This document shows, piece after piece, positions 18,479 through 28,994 of a stretch of DNA of 64,000 nucleotides (the first letter of the stretch is position 1; every line of letters starts with the position of its first letter). Made by a program: the position numbers and the translations under genes. Location of the stretch: positions 930,001 to 994,000 of the forward strand of contig NZ_CP011930.1 in assembly GCF_001040945.1 (NCBI RefSeq). The letters are read 5' to 3'. The notes below the pieces were generated by a model. That model saw nothing but the letters and a program-made list of their open reading frames with translations. It did not search any database and was not told the origin of the DNA. This DNA comes from Herbaspirillum seropedicae. Its GTDB lineage: Bacteria > Pseudomonadota > Gammaproteobacteria > Burkholderiales > Burkholderiaceae_D.

Positions 18479-18748
18479 TTACGCCTTCGAGACAGCAGTC
18501 TTCGAACCGACGGAACCGAACTTCTGGCGGAACTTCTCGACGCGGCCAGCGGTGTCGACGATCTTGTGCTTGCCGGTGTAGAACGGGTGCGATTCGGAGG
18601 ACACTTCGATCTTCACCAGGGGATATTGCTTGCCTTCGAACTCAGCGGTTTCGCGCGTGCCGATGGTGGAGCGGGTGATGAACTTGAAGTCGTTCGACAT
18701 GTCGTGGAACAGGACTTCGCGGTAATCCGGATGGATGCCTTCTTTCAT
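18479..18748 (-). CDS. rpmE2: 50S ribosomal protein L31 type B
   Basis: 89 aa from ATG 18748 ([18 protein letters not shown]); a 12-residue upstream extension is rejected. It has the L31 core ([29 protein letters not shown]) and lacks the CxxC zinc ligands of the type A protein, so it is the zinc-free paralogue. Such copies usually replace the zinc form under zinc limitation. The gene ends just before a strong bidirectional terminator. Confidence 0.93.
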   Translation of the reverse strand: MKEGIHPDYREVLFHDMSNDFKFITRSTIGTRETAEFEGKQYPLVKIEVSSESHPFYTGKHKIVDTAGRVEKFRQKFGSVGSKTAVSKA

Positions 18749-18951
18749 GATTGCCTCAAGAGTAGTTTGGTAGCCAATCGCCACTTCGTCGGTCGCCTTG
18801 CTTCTTGACCCGATTGATGATCACTTGCCGGTTTGGAAAAGTCCGAAATTATACAGTGGAATCAGGGGCTTGGGTCAAGGCGGGCCACTGGCCGCAGGCC
18901 GTCGGCGTGGTTTTTCAGTTGAAAATACGTCGCTATTGTTGCTGTCAGGTC

Positions 18952-18989
18952 AATAAAAAACGGCATGTCCGATGAAGGACATGCCGTTT
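18952..18989 (-). terminator. Terminator after rho
   Basis: Stem AAACGGCATGTCC/GGACATGCCGTTT with a short loop is followed by a U-run in the leftward direction, 24 bp after the rho stop codon. Confidence 0.85.
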
Positions 18990-19012
18990 CCTGATCTTGC
19001 CAGCGGCGATGC

Positions 19013-20275
19013 TTAGTTGCCGCGACGCATCATGTCGAAGAACTCGGCGTTGTTCTTGGTGGACTTCATCTTGTCGAGGATGAATTCCATCGCCTCGATC
19101 TCATCCATGTCGTACATGAGCTTGCGCAGCACCCAGATCTTCTGCAGCTGGTCCGGCTTGATCAGCAGCTCTTCGCGGCGGGTGCCGGACTTGGAGAGGT
19201 TGATGGCGGGGTAGACACGCTTCTCGGCCAGGCGGCGTTCCAGATGCACTTCCATGTTGCCGGTGCCCTTGAATTCTTCGTAGATCACGTCATCCATGCG
19301 CGAGCCGGTTTCGATCAGGGCCGTGGCGATGATGGTCAGCGAGCCGCCTTCTTCGACGTTACGGGCCGCACCGAAGAAGCGCTTGGGGCGTTGCAGCGCG
19401 TTGGCGTCCACACCGCCGGTCAACACCTTGCCGGAGGCCGGGATCACGGTGTTGTAGGCGCGCGCCAGACGGGTGATCGAGTCCAGCAGGATGACCACGT
19501 CCTTCTTCATTTCGACTAAGCGCTTGGCCTTTTCCAGCACCATTTCGGCGACCTGGACGTGACGGGTGGCCGGTTCGTCGAAGGTGGAGGCGACCACTTC
19601 GCCGCGCACCGAGCGCTGCATTTCGGTCACTTCTTCCGGACGTTCGTCGATCAGCAGCACGATCATCACGGTGTCCGGATGATTGGTGGTGATGGCGTGG
19701 GCGATGTGTTGCAGCATCACCGACTTGCCCGACTTGGGCGAAGCCACCAGCAGGCCGCGCTGGCCGCGGCCGACCGGGGCGATCAGGTCGATGATGCGGC
19801 CGGTGATGTTTTCCTCGCCGCGCATGTCGCGCTCAAGCTGCAAGAGCTTGTTGGGATGCAGCGGCGTGAGGTTTTCAAACAGGATGCGGTGCTTGGAGGC
19901 TTCCGGCGGTTCGCCGTTGACCTTGTCGACCTTGACCAGGGCGAAATAGCGCTCGCCATCCTTGGGCGTGCGCACTTCACCTTCGATGGAGTCGCCGGTA
20001 TGCAGGTTGAAACGGCGGATCTGCGAAGGCGAGATGTAGATGTCGTCGGTGGACGCCATGTAGCTGGCGTCGGGCGAGCGCAGGAAGCCGAAGCCGTCAG
20101 GCAACACTTCGAGGGCGCCATCGCCAAAAATCTGTTCTCCTGATTTTGCGCGCTTCTTCAGGATGGCAAACATCAGCTCCTGTTTGCGCAGGCGCGCAGC
20201 ATTCTCGATGTCCAGGCTGATTGCCATTTCCAGCAAGGCAGAGACGTGCATCGCTTTTAGTTCTGATAAGTGCAT
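19013..20275 (-). CDS. rho: Transcription termination factor Rho
   Basis: 420 aa, full length. It has an N-terminal helical Rho_N domain ([21 protein letters not shown]), a cold-shock-like RNA-binding domain ([24 protein letters not shown] split around [12 protein letters not shown]) and the RecA-type ATPase core with P-loop SPKSGKSVM, then [15 protein letters not shown] and GGVDANAL. It is a hexameric RNA helicase that ends transcription. trxA lies upstream in the same direction with a 131-bp gap, the trxA-rho order common in proteobacteria. Confidence 0.97.
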   Translation of the reverse strand: MHLSELKAMHVSALLEMAISLDIENAARLRKQELMFAILKKRAKSGEQIFGDGALEVLPDGFGFLRSPDASYMASTDDIYISPSQIRRFNLHTGDSIEGEVRTPKDGERYFALVKVDKVNGEPPEASKHRILFENLTPLHPNKLLQLERDMRGEENITGRIIDLIAPVGRGQRGLLVASPKSGKSVMLQHIAHAITTNHPDTVMIVLLIDERPEEVTEMQRSVRGEVVASTFDEPATRHVQVAEMVLEKAKRLVEMKKDVVILLDSITRLARAYNTVIPASGKVLTGGVDANALQRPKRFFGAARNVEEGGSLTIIATALIETGSRMDDVIYEEFKGTGNMEVHLERRLAEKRVYPAINLSKSGTRREELLIKPDQLQKIWVLRKLMYDMDEIEAMEFILDKMKSTKNNAEFFDMMRRGN

Positions 20276-20406
20276 ATGAGTGTCCCGGGACGGGATAAGT
20301 AAAGGTGGGGGAGGGAGTTGCGTGGTGTGGATCTAGGATAAAGCCAGGCACCGTGTGCCGGGCGGACGGCAGCGCGAGCGCGCCGCCGCCGGATGTTACA
20401 TCAGAA

Positions 20407-20733
20407 TCAGATGTTGCTGTCGATGAACGAGACCAGCTGGCCCTTGGCCAGTGCGCCCACCTTCTGGGCGGCAGCCGCGCCGTTCTTGAACAGGATCAGG
20501 GTCGGGATGCCGCGGATGCCGAACTTGGCCGGGATGGCCTGGTTGGCGTCCACGTCCAGCTTGGCGATCTGCAGCTTGCCTTCGTATTCCTTGGCGACTT
20601 CTTCCAGGATCGGGGCGATGGCCTTGCAGGGACCGCACCATTCGGCCCAGAAATCGACCAGGACGGGTTTGTCGGACTTGAGCACGTCGGCTTCGAAGGA
20701 GGCGTCAGAAATATGTTTGATGATGTCGCTCAT
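20407..20733 (-). CDS. trxA: Thioredoxin
   Basis: 108 aa, the classical single-domain thioredoxin. The redox motif WCGPCK has its cysteines at residues 33 and 36, followed by the cis-Pro region [13 protein letters not shown]. It reduces cytosolic disulphides with electrons from thioredoxin reductase. ATG 20733 follows GAGGAAATGCC, a good ribosome site. It is likely co-transcribed with, or read through into, rho. Confidence 0.97.
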   Translation of the reverse strand: MSDIIKHISDASFEADVLKSDKPVLVDFWAEWCGPCKAIAPILEEVAKEYEGKLQIAKLDVDANQAIPAKFGIRGIPTLILFKNGAAAAQKVGALAKGQLVSFIDSNI

Positions 20734-21179
20734 GGCATTTCCTCGGATGGAGGCTGTGTATAAGTGGTCAGTAAGTAATTAGCGCCGGTGGACAATACCG
20801 TATTGCCTGGCGTGAGCCATCAACGCTTCCGGAGTTGCTAGGTCTACGTGGAGTCGTTGCGCGCCGATTCAAGTTGTTTTGAAGCGCGGCAGGAGTAAGC
20901 GGCGGGGTACAGAGGCAATCATAACCCATTTTCGGCGAATGTGTAGATGGCGCTGGGGCAGCCTGTTGTCGCGCGTCATCAGCCGGCGTATCGGGCCTGC
21001 GGACGAGGCGGCAAGCGGCTTTGCCGGCCATCCATGGCTAAAAAAGGCGGCAGCGCCGCACGCGCCTGGCATACAATGCGCAGCAGTTTTAGCTCTGTTT
21101 TCCCTTGTGGCTGATTGAAAAAATCTCTTGATGCCAGAGAAAAATACAATCAGCCCCCCGCATTGAGGCCCGAGAACGC
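20734..21179. other. 446-bp divergent spacer trxA / addB
   Basis: This spacer should hold the leftward trxA promoter and the rightward promoter of the AddB-like gene. I see no coding region with protein character, no repeat and no clear terminator in it. Confidence 0.5.
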
Positions 21180-23954
21180 ATGCTGTCCGCGACCGTACCG
21201 ATTCCCCCTTCGCCCGATTTCTGGCAGCAGGCCGTGCGCCAGCTGCTGCATCCGGGACAGCCGCTGGGCCAGGCCTTGCAAGCGCAGGCGGGTGCGGCGC
21301 TGGATTTCTCGGGCGTGCAGTTGATGGTGCCGGCGTTTTCGCATGCGCAGAATTTCAAGGCCGCGCTGAGCCGCGAGTTACGCCGTCCCTATATCGCGCC
21401 GCGCATCAATACCCTCTCGGGCCTGTTGGCCATGCAGCCGCCCGGCGAGGACGCGCCACCTTCCGAGAGCGAGCGGCTCATGCAGCTCTATGCGCAATTA
21501 CGCGAGCACGGCTGGCTCAAGAAGATGTTTTCGGCGCGCCGCAATGCCGACCTGCTGCCCTTGGCGCATACCCTGCTGGACTTGTCCGATGAGCTGAGCC
21601 TGGCGCTGCTGCCGGAGATCCGCGCCAGCGCTGGAGAAGACGCCATCGCCGGCCGCTGGACGCAGGCGCTGGCGCAACTGCTGGCGCCGCTGGCGCCGTC
21701 GGCGCACGCCATGCTGTCCGAAGAAGCGGCGCTGGTATGGCAGATATGGAAGATCCAGCTGGATGCGCGCGATCGCATCGTGCAGCGTTTCGACGCCATG
21801 CTGGACCTGGCCGCACGCGCCAGCCTGCCGCTGATCTGGGTCAGCCCGACCGAGCCGGAACCGCTGGATGCGGCCTTCCTGGCCGCCTATGCGCAGCACC
21901 AGCCGGTGCGCATCGTCACCCTGGACTGGAGCCGTGCAGCCATGGCGCCGCTCTATCCGCTCTACCTGTCGGCCTGGGGCGAGCTGGTGCGCGAGGAGGA
22001 GGGCCCTGCGCCGGCCTACGAGGAGTTCGCCGCATCAGCGCCACCCGAGGCATCTGCAGCAGCACCAAGCGCCTTGCCCTTGCTCTGCCCGGCGAGCGAC
22101 CTGGAGAACGCCGCCGTACAGAGCGCCCAGATCGTGCTGCGCTGGCTGCAGCAGGGCAAGAACGAGATCGCCATCGTGGCGCAGGACCGCGTCACCGCGC
22201 GCCGCCTGCGCGCCTTGCTGGAACGCGCCCAGGTGTCGGTGGCCGACGAGACCGGCTGGAAGCTCTCCACCACCCGCGCCGCCGCCGCGCTGGCGGCCTG
22301 GAACGATCTGGTCTCGGCGCGCGGCGAGACCAATGCCTTGCTCGACCTGTTGAAGTCGCCCTTCGTCTTCCCCGCCGACCCCGGTCGCGCTGATCGCGTC
22401 ATGCGTATCGAAGCGCGCTTGCGTCGCGCCAATATCGCCGGCGACTGGCAGGCGCTACAGACCGCCTTTGCCGACGCCCGCGATCCGGATGACCTGCAAT
22501 GCATCCTCACCCTGGCGCGCCAGGCAGCCCGCTTCGGCGGCCGCAAGACGCTCTCGCAATGGTGCGAGACCCAGCGCAGGCTCTGCGAAGCGCTGGGCAT
22601 GGATGCGGCCCTGCGCGAAGATGGCGCGGGCCAGCAGTGTCTGCTCATGCTCGATGAGATCGCCGCCGAGCAGGGCGCCTTGCAGGACCAATTCTCCTTT
22701 GCCGAGTGGCGGGCCCTGCTCAACCTGCGGCTGGACGCCACCTCCTACATGCCGCCCATCAAGGACCGCCGGGTCGTGATGCTGCCGCTCAATGGCGCGC
22801 GCCTGCGCCGCTTCGATGCGGTGCTGGTCATTGGCGCAGATGCCGCCCACTTGCCGTCGCCGCCGCAGGAAACCCTGTTCTTCTCCAACGCCGTGCGGCG
22901 CGAACTGAACCTGGCCACCCGCGCCACGCGCCAGCGCCAGCAGTTACGTGACCTGGTTGAACTGCTGTGCATCAATCCGGAAGTGGTGTTGTGCTGGCAG
23001 ACCCACCAGGATGGCGAACCCAATCCGGTCAGCCCCTGGATCGAGCGACTGGAGCTGAAACTGGCGCAGCAGGGCGCGGCGCCCTTGCAGCGGCTGGAGT
23101 TGCCGCCGCCCGTGCAGCAGTTGCGGGCGCTACCTTCCAGCATGCCCGCGCCAAGCGCGCCGGACCTGTTGCCGCCGACGCTGTCGGCCAGCGGTTTCGG
23201 CAGTTTCCTGGCCTGTCCGTATCAGTTCTTCGCCCAGCGCATGCTGCGCGTGGCCGTCATGGATGAACTCTCGGAAATGCCCGAGAAGCGCGACTACGGC
23301 AGCTGGCTGCACGAAATCCTCTACAAGTATCACGCCCACCTGCGCGACAACGACACGCCCTTGCCGGCCCGTGCAGCGTTGCTGGCGCAGTTCTCGGAAG
23401 AGGTGTTCCAGCGCGAGATGCAGCGCCATCCGGCCGCACTGGCCTTCCATGCACGGTGGCAGAAGGTGATGCCGGCCTATCTGCTGTGGGCCAATGAACG
23501 CGAAGCCGAGGGCTGGCAGTTCGCCTTCGGTGAAGAGTCGCAATCGCAGACCTTGCAGTGGAGTGATGGCGGCATCGAACTGTATGGCCGCCTCGACCGC
23601 GTGGACCGCAATGAGCAGGGCCAGCGCGCCCTGCTCGATTACAAGACCCGCAGCGCCGCCAGCCTCAGGCAGAAGGTCAAGGAAGACGATGACCACCAGT
23701 TGGCCTTCTATGGCCTGCTGGCCGGTGGCGTGATCGAACATGCCCACTATGTGGCCCTCGAATTGGGCCCCGACAAGAAGACCGGCGACGCCGCCGCCCC
23801 CGATTTCGCCCGCAGACAGAAGATGCTCCAGCAACAGATCACGACCACCATGCAAGCCGTGGCGCACGGCGCGGCGCTGCCGGCCAACGGCATCGAATCG
23901 GTCTGCCAGTATTGCGAGATGCGCGGCCTGTGCCGCAAGGGAGCCTGGCTGTGA
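21180..23954 (+). CDS. AddB-like PD-(D/E)XK nuclease, double-strand-break repair
   Basis: 924 aa. The C-terminus holds a RecB-type nuclease (YGRLDRVDRN, LLDYKTRSA, DDHQLAFYGLL). Four cysteines suit a 4Fe-4S staple, as in AddB: C679 (LACPYQF), then C909, C912 and C918 in CQYCEMRGLC. The N-terminal half is helicase-like without a clear Walker A site. It resembles the betaproteobacterial 'probable DNA repair protein' family paired with an AddA-like partner. It overlaps the next gene by 4 bp (GTGA), so the pair is translated together. The complex would resect DNA ends for RecA. Confidence 0.88.
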   Translation: MLSATVPIPPSPDFWQQAVRQLLHPGQPLGQALQAQAGAALDFSGVQLMVPAFSHAQNFKAALSRELRRPYIAPRINTLSGLLAMQPPGEDAPPSESERLMQLYAQLREHGWLKKMFSARRNADLLPLAHTLLDLSDELSLALLPEIRASAGEDAIAGRWTQALAQLLAPLAPSAHAMLSEEAALVWQIWKIQLDARDRIVQRFDAMLDLAARASLPLIWVSPTEPEPLDAAFLAAYAQHQPVRIVTLDWSRAAMAPLYPLYLSAWGELVREEEGPAPAYEEFAASAPPEASAAAPSALPLLCPASDLENAAVQSAQIVLRWLQQGKNEIAIVAQDRVTARRLRALLERAQVSVADETGWKLSTTRAAAALAAWNDLVSARGETNALLDLLKSPFVFPADPGRADRVMRIEARLRRANIAGDWQALQTAFADARDPDDLQCILTLARQAARFGGRKTLSQWCETQRRLCEALGMDAALREDGAGQQCLLMLDEIAAEQGALQDQFSFAEWRALLNLRLDATSYMPPIKDRRVVMLPLNGARLRRFDAVLVIGADAAHLPSPPQETLFFSNAVRRELNLATRATRQRQQLRDLVELLCINPEVVLCWQTHQDGEPNPVSPWIERLELKLAQQGAAPLQRLELPPPVQQLRALPSSMPAPSAPDLLPPTLSASGFGSFLACPYQFFAQRMLRVAVMDELSEMPEKRDYGSWLHEILYKYHAHLRDNDTPLPARAALLAQFSEEVFQREMQRHPAALAFHARWQKVMPAYLLWANEREAEGWQFAFGEESQSQTLQWSDGGIELYGRLDRVDRNEQGQRALLDYKTRSAASLRQKVKEDDDHQLAFYGLLAGGVIEHAHYVALELGPDKKTGDAAAPDFARRQKMLQQQITTTMQAVAHGAALPANGIESVCQYCEMRGLCRKGAWL

Positions 23955-26900
23955 GCGCCGCCGAGCGAGCACCGGCGGCCTATGAGGTCAATGGCGAGGC
24001 CGTCGACGCGGCGGTCTTCACGCGCGCCGCCTGCGATCCGCGCCATTCGGTGGTGGTGGAAGCCTGCGCCGGCAGCGGCAAGACCTGGCTGCTGGTGGCG
24101 CGCATGCTGCGCTTGCTGCTCGCCGGAGCGCAGGCGCCGGAACTGCTGGCCATCACCTTCACCCGCAAGGCCGCGCAGGAAATGCGCGAGCGCCTGCTCG
24201 AACTGCTGCATGAACTGGCGTTGGCCGACGAAGCCGGCGCGGCGGCCCTGTTGCGCGAACGCGGCGTGGCCGAGCCCGATCTGCCACGGCTGCTGCCGCT
24301 GGCGCGGGGCTTGTATGAGCGCATCCTCTCCTCCGAGCAAAGCCTGTCCATCGACACTTTCCATAGCTGGTTTGCGCGCCTGTTGCAGATCGCGCCGCTG
24401 GCCTCGGGCGTGCCGTACGGCTACACCCTGACGGAAAAGAATGGCGAACTGCTCGATGAAGCCTATCGCCGCTTCATGCAAACGCTGCGCGAACCCGAGG
24501 GTGCGCACATCAAGGCAGCGCTGCTGGAACTCTATGAGCTGGCCGGCGACTTCAATGCGCGCCAGTTGCTCGACGCCTTCATCGACAAGCGCGCCGAGTG
24601 GTGGGCCGCCACCCAGGACGATGAGCAGGAAGGCGAAGAGGGCGCAGAGGAACACGCAGCGCCAGCCCCGCTGCGCTGGCTGCAGGCGCTGTGCGGCGCG
24701 GACGCGCAACGTGACGCCCGGCTGTCGCTGTGGGAAGAGCACGCGCTGGTGGCGCGCGCCAGCCAGCTGGCGATCCTGCTGGGACAGGGCGGCAGCGCCA
24801 ACCAGGCGCGCGCCGTGGCCATCGAATCGGCATTGAGCGCCGGCCCGGCGCTGGAACATTTCGATGCACTCTATAGCCAGTTCTTCGACGACAAGGACAA
24901 ACCGCGCAAGAACGGCAAGGTCAAGTCACTGCTGGCGGCTCTGGTACAGCACTTCGAGGCCAGCGAGGACGCTGCGCTGGTCGCCTTCGAAATGGAGTTC
25001 AACGCCGTCGGCGAGGCGCTGCGCAAGCTGCAGGGGCGCAGCAAGGAAAAGGACGTGCTGCAACTCAATGCCGCGCTCTTTACCGCCGGCCGCGCCTACC
25101 TGGCCTGCTACCAGGAAGTGAAGGCCGAGCAGCGCGTGCTGGATTTCGCCGATCTGGAATGGCAGGCCTATCGCCTCTTGCGCAACGAGGCCAGCGCGGC
25201 CTACCTGCAGACCCGGCTGGATGCGCGCTACAAGCACATCCTACTGGACGAGTTCCAGGACACCAATCCGCTGCAATGGTGCATCGTGCGCTGCTGGCTC
25301 GATGCCTATGGCGGCGATGCGGCGCAGCCCAGCGTGTTCGTGGTGGGCGATCCCAAGCAGTCGATCTATCGCTTCCGTCGCGCCGAGCCGCGGGTGTTCG
25401 TGGCTGCGCGCGAGATGTTGCGCGCCCAGGGCGCGGCCATCCTGCGCGCCAACCAGACGCGCCGCAATGCCACCGCGGTGGTCGATGTGCTCAATCGCTC
25501 ATTCGTCATGGGCGGCAATCCGCTGTTCGCCCAGCAGACTACGCTAGGCCTTGCTGGAGGCGAGGTCTGGCGCTTGCCGCTGGCGCGGCCGGACGATGGT
25601 GCAGAAAACGTCAGCAGCGCCGACACCGATGCGGCCAGCGCCGCGCCCGAAGGGGAGCCGGAAGTCATCCCCTGGCGCAATCCGCTGACCACGCCACGCG
25701 GCGAAGAGGATGATGCGCGCCGCCTGCTGGAAGGGCTGGCGTTGGCGCAGGCCCTGCTCAAGGCGTATCGCGAAGTGCCGGTGGTCGAGGGCAAGGGGGC
25801 GCGGTCCATGCGCTGGGGCGACATCATGCTGCTGGTGCGCAAGCGCACGCACCTGGCCGCCTACGAGAGCGCCTTGCGCGCCGCCGGCATCCCCTTCATC
25901 TCCGACAAGCGCGGCGGCCTGCTCGAATCGCTGGAGATTGCCGACCTGATCGCGCTGCTGACTTTCCTCATCACGCCCAACGATACGCGGGCGCTGGCCC
26001 ATGTATTGAAGAGTCCCATCATCAGCGCCACGGACGACGATCTGGTGCAGATCGCCCGTCGCGCCGCGCAGGCCGAGGGCGGCCACTGGTGGCGACAGCT
26101 GCAGGCCATGCAGCAGGAAGGCGCGGCCTCGGCCGCCCTGGTGCGCGCCGTGACGCTGTTGCAGCGCTGGCTGCTGGCCGCGCCCCACCTGCCGGTGCAT
26201 GACCTGCTGGACATGATCCTGCACCAGGGCGAGCTGGTGGCGCGCTATGCGCAACATGCCTCGCCGCTCACGCGCAGCCAGACCCTGGGCAATATCGCTG
26301 CCTTCGTCGAGCTGTCGCTGAACATGGATGCGGGGCGGTATCCCAGCCTGCCCAAATTCATCGATGCACTGCGTGTCCTGCAGCGCAGCGCCGGCGGCGA
26401 TGCCCCGGACGAGGCCAGCGTGGACGCCAGCGGCGACGCCGTGCGCATCCTGACCGTGCACAGCGCCAAGGGACTGGAAGCGCCGGTGGTGGCGATCCTT
26501 GATGCGAACCATAGCGATTCGGTGGAAGACAACCTGGGCATCCTGTGCGCCTGGCCCCAGGATGAAGATGCGCCCACGCACTTCTCCGCCTTTGGCCGTC
26601 GCAGCGAACGCGGCAGCGCGCGCGATCCGCTGTTCGAGGAAGAAGAAACGCTGCGCACCCAGGAAGACTGGAACCTGCTCTACGTGGCCGTCACCCGCGC
26701 CAAGCAATTGCTGCTGGTGTCCGGCGTGGCCGGCACGCGCGGTGCGGACGCGGGCGGCGTGGTGCAGGGCAGCTGGTACCAGCGCCTCTTCGCCAGCGAT
26801 GCGCCGGTGCGCGAGATCAGCGAAGAAGCCGTCCATGGCGCCGAGGCCGCCGCCATCGAAGAGCGCTTCTCGCTGGCGCTCTTCGATCCGCGACCATTGC

Positions 26901-27427
26901 CGATGTCGCTCTTTGGCGCGCCCGCCGATGACCCGCAAGACGCTGTGCCGGCCCTCACCGCTGATGGCGCCTTGGTCAGCACCGACGCCATCGATGAAGG
27001 CGTGGCCCTGCACGCGCTGCTGGAACGGCTGACCCATGGCCATGCCTGGCCGCTGCATGTGCCATCGGCCAGCGTGCTGGTGCGCTGGCTGGGTATTTCT
27101 GCAGAGATGGCGCAGGTGGTCCATGCCCAGGCCCGTGAGGTGCTGGCGCAGCCGCAGCTGGAACGCTTCTTCAATCCGGCCCTGCATCGCTGGGCGCGCA
27201 ATGAGATGGAGATCGTCACGCCCAATGGCCTCATGCGCCTGGACCGCGTGGTCATGTTCGACGATGAACTCTGGGTAATCGATTACAAGCGCCGCCTGCT
27301 CGACAGCGAGCGCGCCGACTATGCCGCGCAGCTGGGGCGTTATCGCAGCGCCCTCATGTCGGTGTTTTCTGACAAGCAAATCAGGTCTGCGCTGATTACT
27401 GCAGAGGGCGCGCTCATAGAGCATTGA
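23951..27427 (+). CDS. AddA-like UvrD-family helicase-nuclease
   Basis: 1158 aa from GTG 23951, which overlaps the stop of the AddB-like gene. Helicase motifs are in order: Walker A ACAGSGKTWLL, TFTRKAAQEM, DEFQDTNPLQW, DPKQSIYRFRRAEPR, VHSAKGLEAPVVA and LYVAVTRAKQLLLVSG. The C-terminal nuclease has MRLDRVVMFDDELWVIDYK with an ordered D...DYK. It unwinds and degrades double-strand ends with its upstream partner. An earlier TTG at 23912 would overlap further and is unlikely. RecBCD genes are not seen nearby. Confidence 0.92.
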   Translation: MSAAERAPAAYEVNGEAVDAAVFTRAACDPRHSVVVEACAGSGKTWLLVARMLRLLLAGAQAPELLAITFTRKAAQEMRERLLELLHELALADEAGAAALLRERGVAEPDLPRLLPLARGLYERILSSEQSLSIDTFHSWFARLLQIAPLASGVPYGYTLTEKNGELLDEAYRRFMQTLREPEGAHIKAALLELYELAGDFNARQLLDAFIDKRAEWWAATQDDEQEGEEGAEEHAAPAPLRWLQALCGADAQRDARLSLWEEHALVARASQLAILLGQGGSANQARAVAIESALSAGPALEHFDALYSQFFDDKDKPRKNGKVKSLLAALVQHFEASEDAALVAFEMEFNAVGEALRKLQGRSKEKDVLQLNAALFTAGRAYLACYQEVKAEQRVLDFADLEWQAYRLLRNEASAAYLQTRLDARYKHILLDEFQDTNPLQWCIVRCWLDAYGGDAAQPSVFVVGDPKQSIYRFRRAEPRVFVAAREMLRAQGAAILRANQTRRNATAVVDVLNRSFVMGGNPLFAQQTTLGLAGGEVWRLPLARPDDGAENVSSADTDAASAAPEGEPEVIPWRNPLTTPRGEEDDARRLLEGLALAQALLKAYREVPVVEGKGARSMRWGDIMLLVRKRTHLAAYESALRAAGIPFISDKRGGLLESLEIADLIALLTFLITPNDTRALAHVLKSPIISATDDDLVQIARRAAQAEGGHWWRQLQAMQQEGAASAALVRAVTLLQRWLLAAPHLPVHDLLDMILHQGELVARYAQHASPLTRSQTLGNIAAFVELSLNMDAGRYPSLPKFIDALRVLQRSAGGDAPDEASVDASGDAVRILTVHSAKGLEAPVVAILDANHSDSVEDNLGILCAWPQDEDAPTHFSAFGRRSERGSARDPLFEEEETLRTQEDWNLLYVAVTRAKQLLLVSGVAGTRGADAGGVVQGSWYQRLFASDAPVREISEEAVHGAEAAAIEERFSLALFDPRPLPMSLFGAPADDPQDAVPALTADGALVSTDAIDEGVALHALLERLTHGHAWPLHVPSASVLVRWLGISAEMAQVVHAQAREVLAQPQLERFFNPALHRWARNEMEIVTPNGLMRLDRVVMFDDELWVIDYKRRLLDSERADYAAQLGRYRSALMSVFSDKQIRSALITAEGALIEH

Positions 27428-27785
27428 GGCTCCCCCAACTTCCTTCTTCAACTCCATGCGCTGCGGATAAATTCCAGAAATTCAAAAACATCAGATCAGG
27501 AAATTAAAAAGATTCCGTTGTAATTTAAAGATGACGCATCGCGAAGAGTCATCGACGCGTCGGGAAGAAAGAACGAGCCAGTGACACCATCGGACAGCAA
27601 GGAATTCGGCATCGCCGGTTTTCTTCATCCCGATTTGTGAGTACACTCGACCCCGACCTCGCCGGGTAGTCACGCATCGCATCGCCGATCTCGCCACCCG
27701 GACTCACGCGATCCACGCAGGCGGCTCTGGGCATGGCCCATGTCCTGCGCGGTTTCAACAACCTAATCGTTACACAGGAGGAGAT
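27428..27785. other. 358-bp spacer before the antiporter
   Basis: No gene is supported. The last bases (ACAGGAGGAGAT) form a strong ribosome site for the antiporter. A promoter for it should lie here, but I cannot assign one with confidence. Confidence 0.4.
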
Positions 27786-28994
27786 ATGGAGTGGGCTCTT
27801 CCGTCTTTCACGCTCGCACAGACGCTGCAATGGAATGCCTTGCTGGTATTCGGCGGCTTGCTGCTGTTCGGGCTGATCGCGGGCTACGTAGTTTCCAAGT
27901 CCCCATGGGTGCCACGCATCACGGGTTATCTGCTGGTCGGTTTCCTGCTCGGATCGGGCGGCTTCAATCTGCTCTCCGGTGAAGTCCTCAAGGTCACCAA
28001 TATCTTTGCTGACATCGCTGTCGCGCTGGTGGTCTATCAGTTGGGGCGCTATGTCGACATCGGCTGGCTGCGCCGCGAAAAATGGCTGATGATCACGGTG
28101 GCCGTCTCGGCGGTGCTGTGCTTCGGCTTCGTCAGTATCGCGCTGACCTGGTTCGGCACCGATTCGGTGATGGCCCTCTTGGGCGGCGTGATGGCCATTG
28201 CCACCGCTCCGGCGGTGGTGCTGGTGGTGCTGCGCGACCTCAAGGCAGAAGGCCAGGTCACGCGTCGCCTGGCCGCCATGACGGCGCTCAACAACTTCGT
28301 CGCCGTGCTGGCTGCTTATGCCTTGCTGCCGGTAATTGCGCATGAGGCTGGCACGCCGGTCTGGACGCTGATCCAGCACACCCTCTATTCACTGGTGGGC
28401 TCGGCCATCCTGGCCTACCTCACCTACTGGCTGATGATGCCGCTGGCGCGCCTGCTGGGCCGCGAGAACAGTTCGCAGTTCGTGCTGGTGATCTCGGTGA
28501 TCGCGCTGGCCATCGGTGTGGCGCATGCACTGCATCTGCCGGTGATGCTGACCATGCTGATCTTCGCCATCCTCTCCAAGAACCTGGATCGCCAGTTCGA
28601 CCTGATGGAGCTGGAGTTCGGCGTGGCCAACGAGTTGTTCGTGGTGATGCTCTTCGTCACCGTGGGCGCATCGATGAAGCTGTCGGACCTGGGCCTGTTG
28701 GGCTTCTCGGTGCTGATCCTGATTGCGGCGCGCTTCCTGGCCATGGGCCTGGGGATCTTCCTCTTTGCGCGCTTTGCACGCATGAACTGGCGGCAGGCCG
28801 GCTTGCTGACCCTGGGCACCTTGCCCATGACTGAAGTGGGCGTGGGCCTCATGCAGACCGTGTCGTCACTGTATCCGCACACCACGGCCAATGTCTTGCC
28901 GCTGCTGGCCGGCAGCATGGTGGTCCTGGAATTCCTGGGCCCGGTGGCCACGCAGTTTGCCCTGATCAAATCTGGAGAGAGTGGACGCGAATGA
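27786..28994 (+). CDS. Kef-type (CPA2) cation:proton antiporter
   Basis: 402 aa, nearly all membrane, with about twelve helices. CPA2 features include LLFGLIAGYVVSKSPWVPRITGYLLVGFLLGSGG in the first third and AIATAPAVVLVVLRDLKAEG in the ion-binding core. No TrkA-N or TrkA-C regulatory domain follows, so it is the membrane unit only. It should exchange K+ or Na+ for H+. It overlaps the next gene by 4 bp (ATGA), tying it to a YbdK-type ligase. A strong AGGAGGAG precedes the start. Confidence 0.88.
   Translation: MEWALPSFTLAQTLQWNALLVFGGLLLFGLIAGYVVSKSPWVPRITGYLLVGFLLGSGGFNLLSGEVLKVTNIFADIAVALVVYQLGRYVDIGWLRREKWLMITVAVSAVLCFGFVSIALTWFGTDSVMALLGGVMAIATAPAVVLVVLRDLKAEGQVTRRLAAMTALNNFVAVLAAYALLPVIAHEAGTPVWTLIQHTLYSLVGSAILAYLTYWLMMPLARLLGRENSSQFVLVISVIALAIGVAHALHLPVMLTMLIFAILSKNLDRQFDLMELEFGVANELFVVMLFVTVGASMKLSDLGLLGFSVLILIAARFLAMGLGIFLFARFARMNWRQAGLLTLGTLPMTEVGVGLMQTVSSLYPHTTANVLPLLAGSMVVLEFLGPVATQFALIKSGESGRE

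Noticed and set aside
25544..27457. 637-codon frame antisense to the AddA-like gene
   Set aside because: The + strand frame has all UvrD motifs in order; this one has none.
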